Assembly (NCBI GenBank): GCA_011316305.1
Contig: SAUG01000077.1
Coordinates: forward strand, 62,001 to 126,000
Length of the DNA: 64,000 bases
DNA from: Rusavskia elegans
Taxonomy: Eukaryota > Ascomycota > Lecanoromycetes > Teloschistales > Teloschistaceae
Reading direction: 5' to 3'
Shown here piece by piece: positions 61,195-64,000 of the stretch. The notes beneath the pieces are model-generated. The model saw only the letters and a list, made by a program, of their open reading frames with translations, had not been told where the DNA came from and ran no database searches. Numbering within the stretch: position 1 is the stretch's first letter; each line of letters begins with the position of its first letter. The position numbers and the translations under genes were made by a program.

Positions 61195-62212
61195 GATTAA
61201 TAGATAGGATATAGTATATTATTTAATCGAAATAGAATATAGATCTAAAGTTATACTAATTTAGTATATTAAAAAATATAGATAATTTCGAGATTTTCTT
61301 TAGCTTCTATATAAAGAGATCGGTATATAGAATACGACGAGAATTAGCGAAATAGAAATTAAATCTAGAACTAGTAAACGCGTTATAGAATCGATACTAG
61401 CTACTATAGATTTAAAGGCGATAATTATAGAAATTATATATTAATAGATATAATTTTCTTATTATTAAATCTATTATATTATAGCCGGCTATTTATATCA
61501 ATTTCTATTAATATAGATCGTTTCGGGATAGATAGATATTATTTTAAAAAAGAAATATATATTTAGAAATTAATGAAAATTAGTAGTTTAATAGAAAAAA
61601 GAATAGAATATAAAAGACCTTATTTCGAAAAAAACGATATATTTAGTAGATAAAAAAAGATTAATTCGGAAAATTTAGTTTCTAGAATACTATATAAAGG
61701 TATATATCTATATAATAGAAATAGATTTATTACGAAAATATTATAATTGTACTAGAATTAAGTAAAAAAAACTTATATAAAAGAATTAAAAAATCTAACG
61801 AAGAAGATATTAGAATTAAAATAGAAAAAACTAGTATTATTATAATAAAAAATGGATTCGAATAGATAATTTAAATAAATTAAAAATCGAAATAGAAAGT
61901 AAAATATTTTTTAAATAGATAATTCGTATAATATTATATAATTCTACTATATAGTTTAGTAGTCCGATATATTAAAATTTCTATTTAATTATAATAATTT
62001 TATTTCTAGATCGATTTATATTCTAAAAACAATATATAAATACGTTAAACGTATATTAATTCGGGATAAATTATTTTAAAATTAAAATATTAAACGCTAA
62101 TAATACGATAACTATAACGGTCGTATAGTATCGAATCGAAAATTTAATATTCGGTTTTATTACTATAATTTAGATAAAGCGGATAGTTATTAATATTAAG
62201 ATTTCCAATATA
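61195..62212 (+). repeat. X repeat, copy 2
   Basis: Reverse complement of 21565-22575. On the plus strand a stretch at about 61270-61760 reads as broken protein (IEIKSRTSKRVIESILATID; KKTIYLVDKKRLIRKI), lysine-rich and with few stops, so X is probably a fragment of a coding transposable element. Its right end is next to the partial G4 copy, near a TTAATTAATTAATATAT tract. Family unknown. Confidence 0.55.
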
Positions 62213-62224
62213 TTAATTAATTAA

Positions 62225-64000
62225 TATATAATTTTATTTATCTAGATTCGTATATTTAGAATATTATATTTATCTATTAAATTATATTATTTCTTGAAAT
62301 CTTTTCGGAAAATTAAATTATAGTCTATATCTAGTACTATATTAAAAGTAGTAGTAGAAAAAACTCTATAAAACTATAAAAGTTCTATCGTTTCTAAAAT
62401 ATTTATAGTTTTACCGCTTTTAAACTTTATACTATATCCTATCTATTTATTATTATAGTTTTACTTCTCGTAAATTAATAATACGTCTAGCGATAAAATA
62501 GTAAGTAGTATCTAAATTAGTAAAGATTTTAATATAATTTCTACTAATTTCTAAATTAAACCGTATCTATTTATTAAATTCTGGTATTTAATCTATATAT
62601 AAAAGTTATTTACGATCTTATACATCTTAAAATAATAGTATTATATTATAGAAAGTAGTTAAAATCTTTTCCGGTATTATTTTAAAAACTATTTCTAATT
62701 TCTCGATCTATACTTTATTTAGGCTAAGCTATTCTTTTACTATTAAAGGCTTTTTAATAACGTTATATATATATTCGGATACGTATAACGCTAGATATTT
62801 TCTAATAATCTATTAATAGCGGTCGCCGATAGGCTTTTTTTTTAGAAAAGATTTAATTTTCGGAAATATATTTTAGAATATAAATATTCTAGTTATAATT
62901 TCTATAATAGCTTAACTTTCTATAAATATAGTACTTATTACCCCTTTGGAGGGCTCCTGTCTGGGGTTATATTGAGGTTTTATACATATATATATGTTTT
63001 ATCAACGTTATATACGGCAACGATTATTGCATTTTACGTACAAAGAAATTTTTATAGCTAAAGGTATACAATTTATCAGGCAAAGTTTACAGCGCAGTTA
63101 ATTACTTCTATTTAACTATTTCCTTTTTCATTCGCGATCACGAATCCTCTACTATATTCAAATACTATATATTCCTTCCTCGACGTTATATATAATTATC
63201 AGCTTCTAATATTTCCGCTATATCTATCTACTATACTGCGAAGTATTTATCTATAGTTTTCGCCTCGGCTATATTTATCGTATAACCTATATCTAAACGT
63301 TCTACTAAGCTATTAAAGTACTCTTTAGCCTGCGTAGCTTTAAAAGGGTCGCTAGCCGTAAAACGGTCGCTAGCCAGTACGCTAGCTACTACGGCTAGAA
63401 GCTTTACCCGGTCGATTAGGTTAAAGGGGGGTAGAGAGGTCGGATAGCGCGTTTTAAGGGCGGTAAGAAGGGTATTTATATCGAAGTTAGAATAGTTTAC
63501 TCTAGTTACTATAAGGTAGTCGACGTCCGCGCGGGTAGGTATAGTTATTACGGATAAAGGTACTACTGTCTAGTTTAGCTTATAGCTATAGCTATTACGG
63601 GAGTATATACGTACGTAAAGGGTTTTAGTAAGTCGTAGTACTTGCGAAAGATATTATAGGGCTTATATTACTAGTAAAAGAAGAAGAAGAAGCGATAACT
63701 GCGAGGTATATTTATCTATAAAAATTCGACGTTAAATTATCGGTAGAAGGATATATTATATTACTAAGTAAATTTAAATTAAAATTCTATAGGAAGGACC
63801 GTTATTTACGTTAACTAAACTGGGATATAAGTTCTGCTACCGTGTATTTAATACTGGTATACCAACGCTTGATTTGCTTACCGAACCACTGGTTCACCGG
63901 GTACTAAAACTAAAATAAATAACTAAATAGTATTTATTAGAGCTATTAGATATCCTTTATCTACTTTCTTTTTTTCGACTATTTCGGATTCGACTGCGGC
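62225..64000 (-). mobile_element. G4b: partial second G4 copy, runs off the window
   Basis: 62225-62940 aligns with G4a 54400-55133 and 63927-64000 with 55121-55190, in the same (minus-coding) orientation, so this is the gag/protease region. It is interrupted by non-LTR copy C. Its LTR, if present, lies beyond 64000. It stops matching G4a near 62225, next to the X repeat, so it is truncated or interrupted there. Confidence 0.75.
62941..63926 (+). mobile_element. 1-kb non-LTR element, copy C (best preserved)
   Basis: 986 bp flanked by a 13-bp TSD ATAGTACTTATTA (62928-62940) and ATAGTATTTATTA (63927-63939), one C/T difference. The empty site is present once in G4a at 55121-55133. It starts CCCCTTTGGAGGGCTCC and ends with an A-rich tail (AAAACTAAAATAAATAACTA). 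Both ends keep CpA/TpG. On the minus strand about 63520-63230 reads as protein-like (TALKTRYPTSLPPFNLIDR). A local duplication of GTCGCTAGCC (about 63349-63380) is absent from copies A and B. No RT, so mobilisation by a LINE elsewhere in the genome is inferred. Confidence 0.88.

Noticed and set aside
3200..64000. The AT-rich block as mitochondrial or endosymbiont DNA
   Set aside because: It contains LTR elements with TSDs and chromodomains and a continuous transition from nuclear genes; the low GC is explained by CpA-to-TpA change.

Overview
The window looks like part of a filamentous ascomycete (Pezizomycotina-type) chromosome. About 3.2 kb of normal-composition DNA abuts an AT-rich block of at least 60 kb built from nested transposable elements. 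The elements are saturated with transitions of the repeat-induced point mutation (RIP) type. Throughout the block CpA and TpG are nearly absent and TpA is in excess, while CpG remains common. Reading frames are full of TAA/TAG stops. No intact transposon gene remains, which is why almost no long ORF exists beyond 3.1 kb.

Gene-bearing edge (1-3.2 kb): the last exon of a plus-strand gene (49-212), then an intronless minus-strand gene for an unrecognised 439-residue protein (1227-2546). I see no metabolic or defence cluster.

AT-rich block: I resolved the nesting from LTR pairs of equal length, target-site duplications (TSDs) and empty sites in paralogous copies. (1) G0a, 5458-20150, is a gag-only LTR element. 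It is split by the chromoviral-type Ty3/gypsy element G1 (6660-14524), by a second gag-only copy G0b (14552-17895), and by a truncated non-LTR copy (18441-18609). (2) G2a, a chromodomain Ty3/gypsy element, has LTRs 29.4 kb apart (27762-57447) because it contains G3 (30709-35143), a 1-kb non-LTR element (36123-37132), a hAT-like MITE (39313-39769) and the gypsy element G4a (41165-56613). G4a contains G2b (43595-51618), which contains a 621-bp MITE (50044-50664). That is four levels of nesting. (3) A partial second G4 copy runs off the right end and carries another 1-kb non-LTR element (62941-63926). Stretches at 3.6-5.4, 20.4-23.3, 24.3-27.8 and 57.4-61.2 kb are decayed repeats I could not classify.

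Most notable points: sense-oriented tRNA-like structures lie between pol and the 3' LTR in three different gypsy families. A ~1-kb non-autonomous family with 12-15 bp TSDs and an A-rich end looks mobilised by target-primed reverse transcription. G3 carries a 1-kb inverted copy of its own integrase region. All five reverse-transcriptase active sites that can be read have lost one Asp to Asn by the same TpG-to-TpA change, and a gag zinc knuckle has all four metal ligands changed to Tyr.
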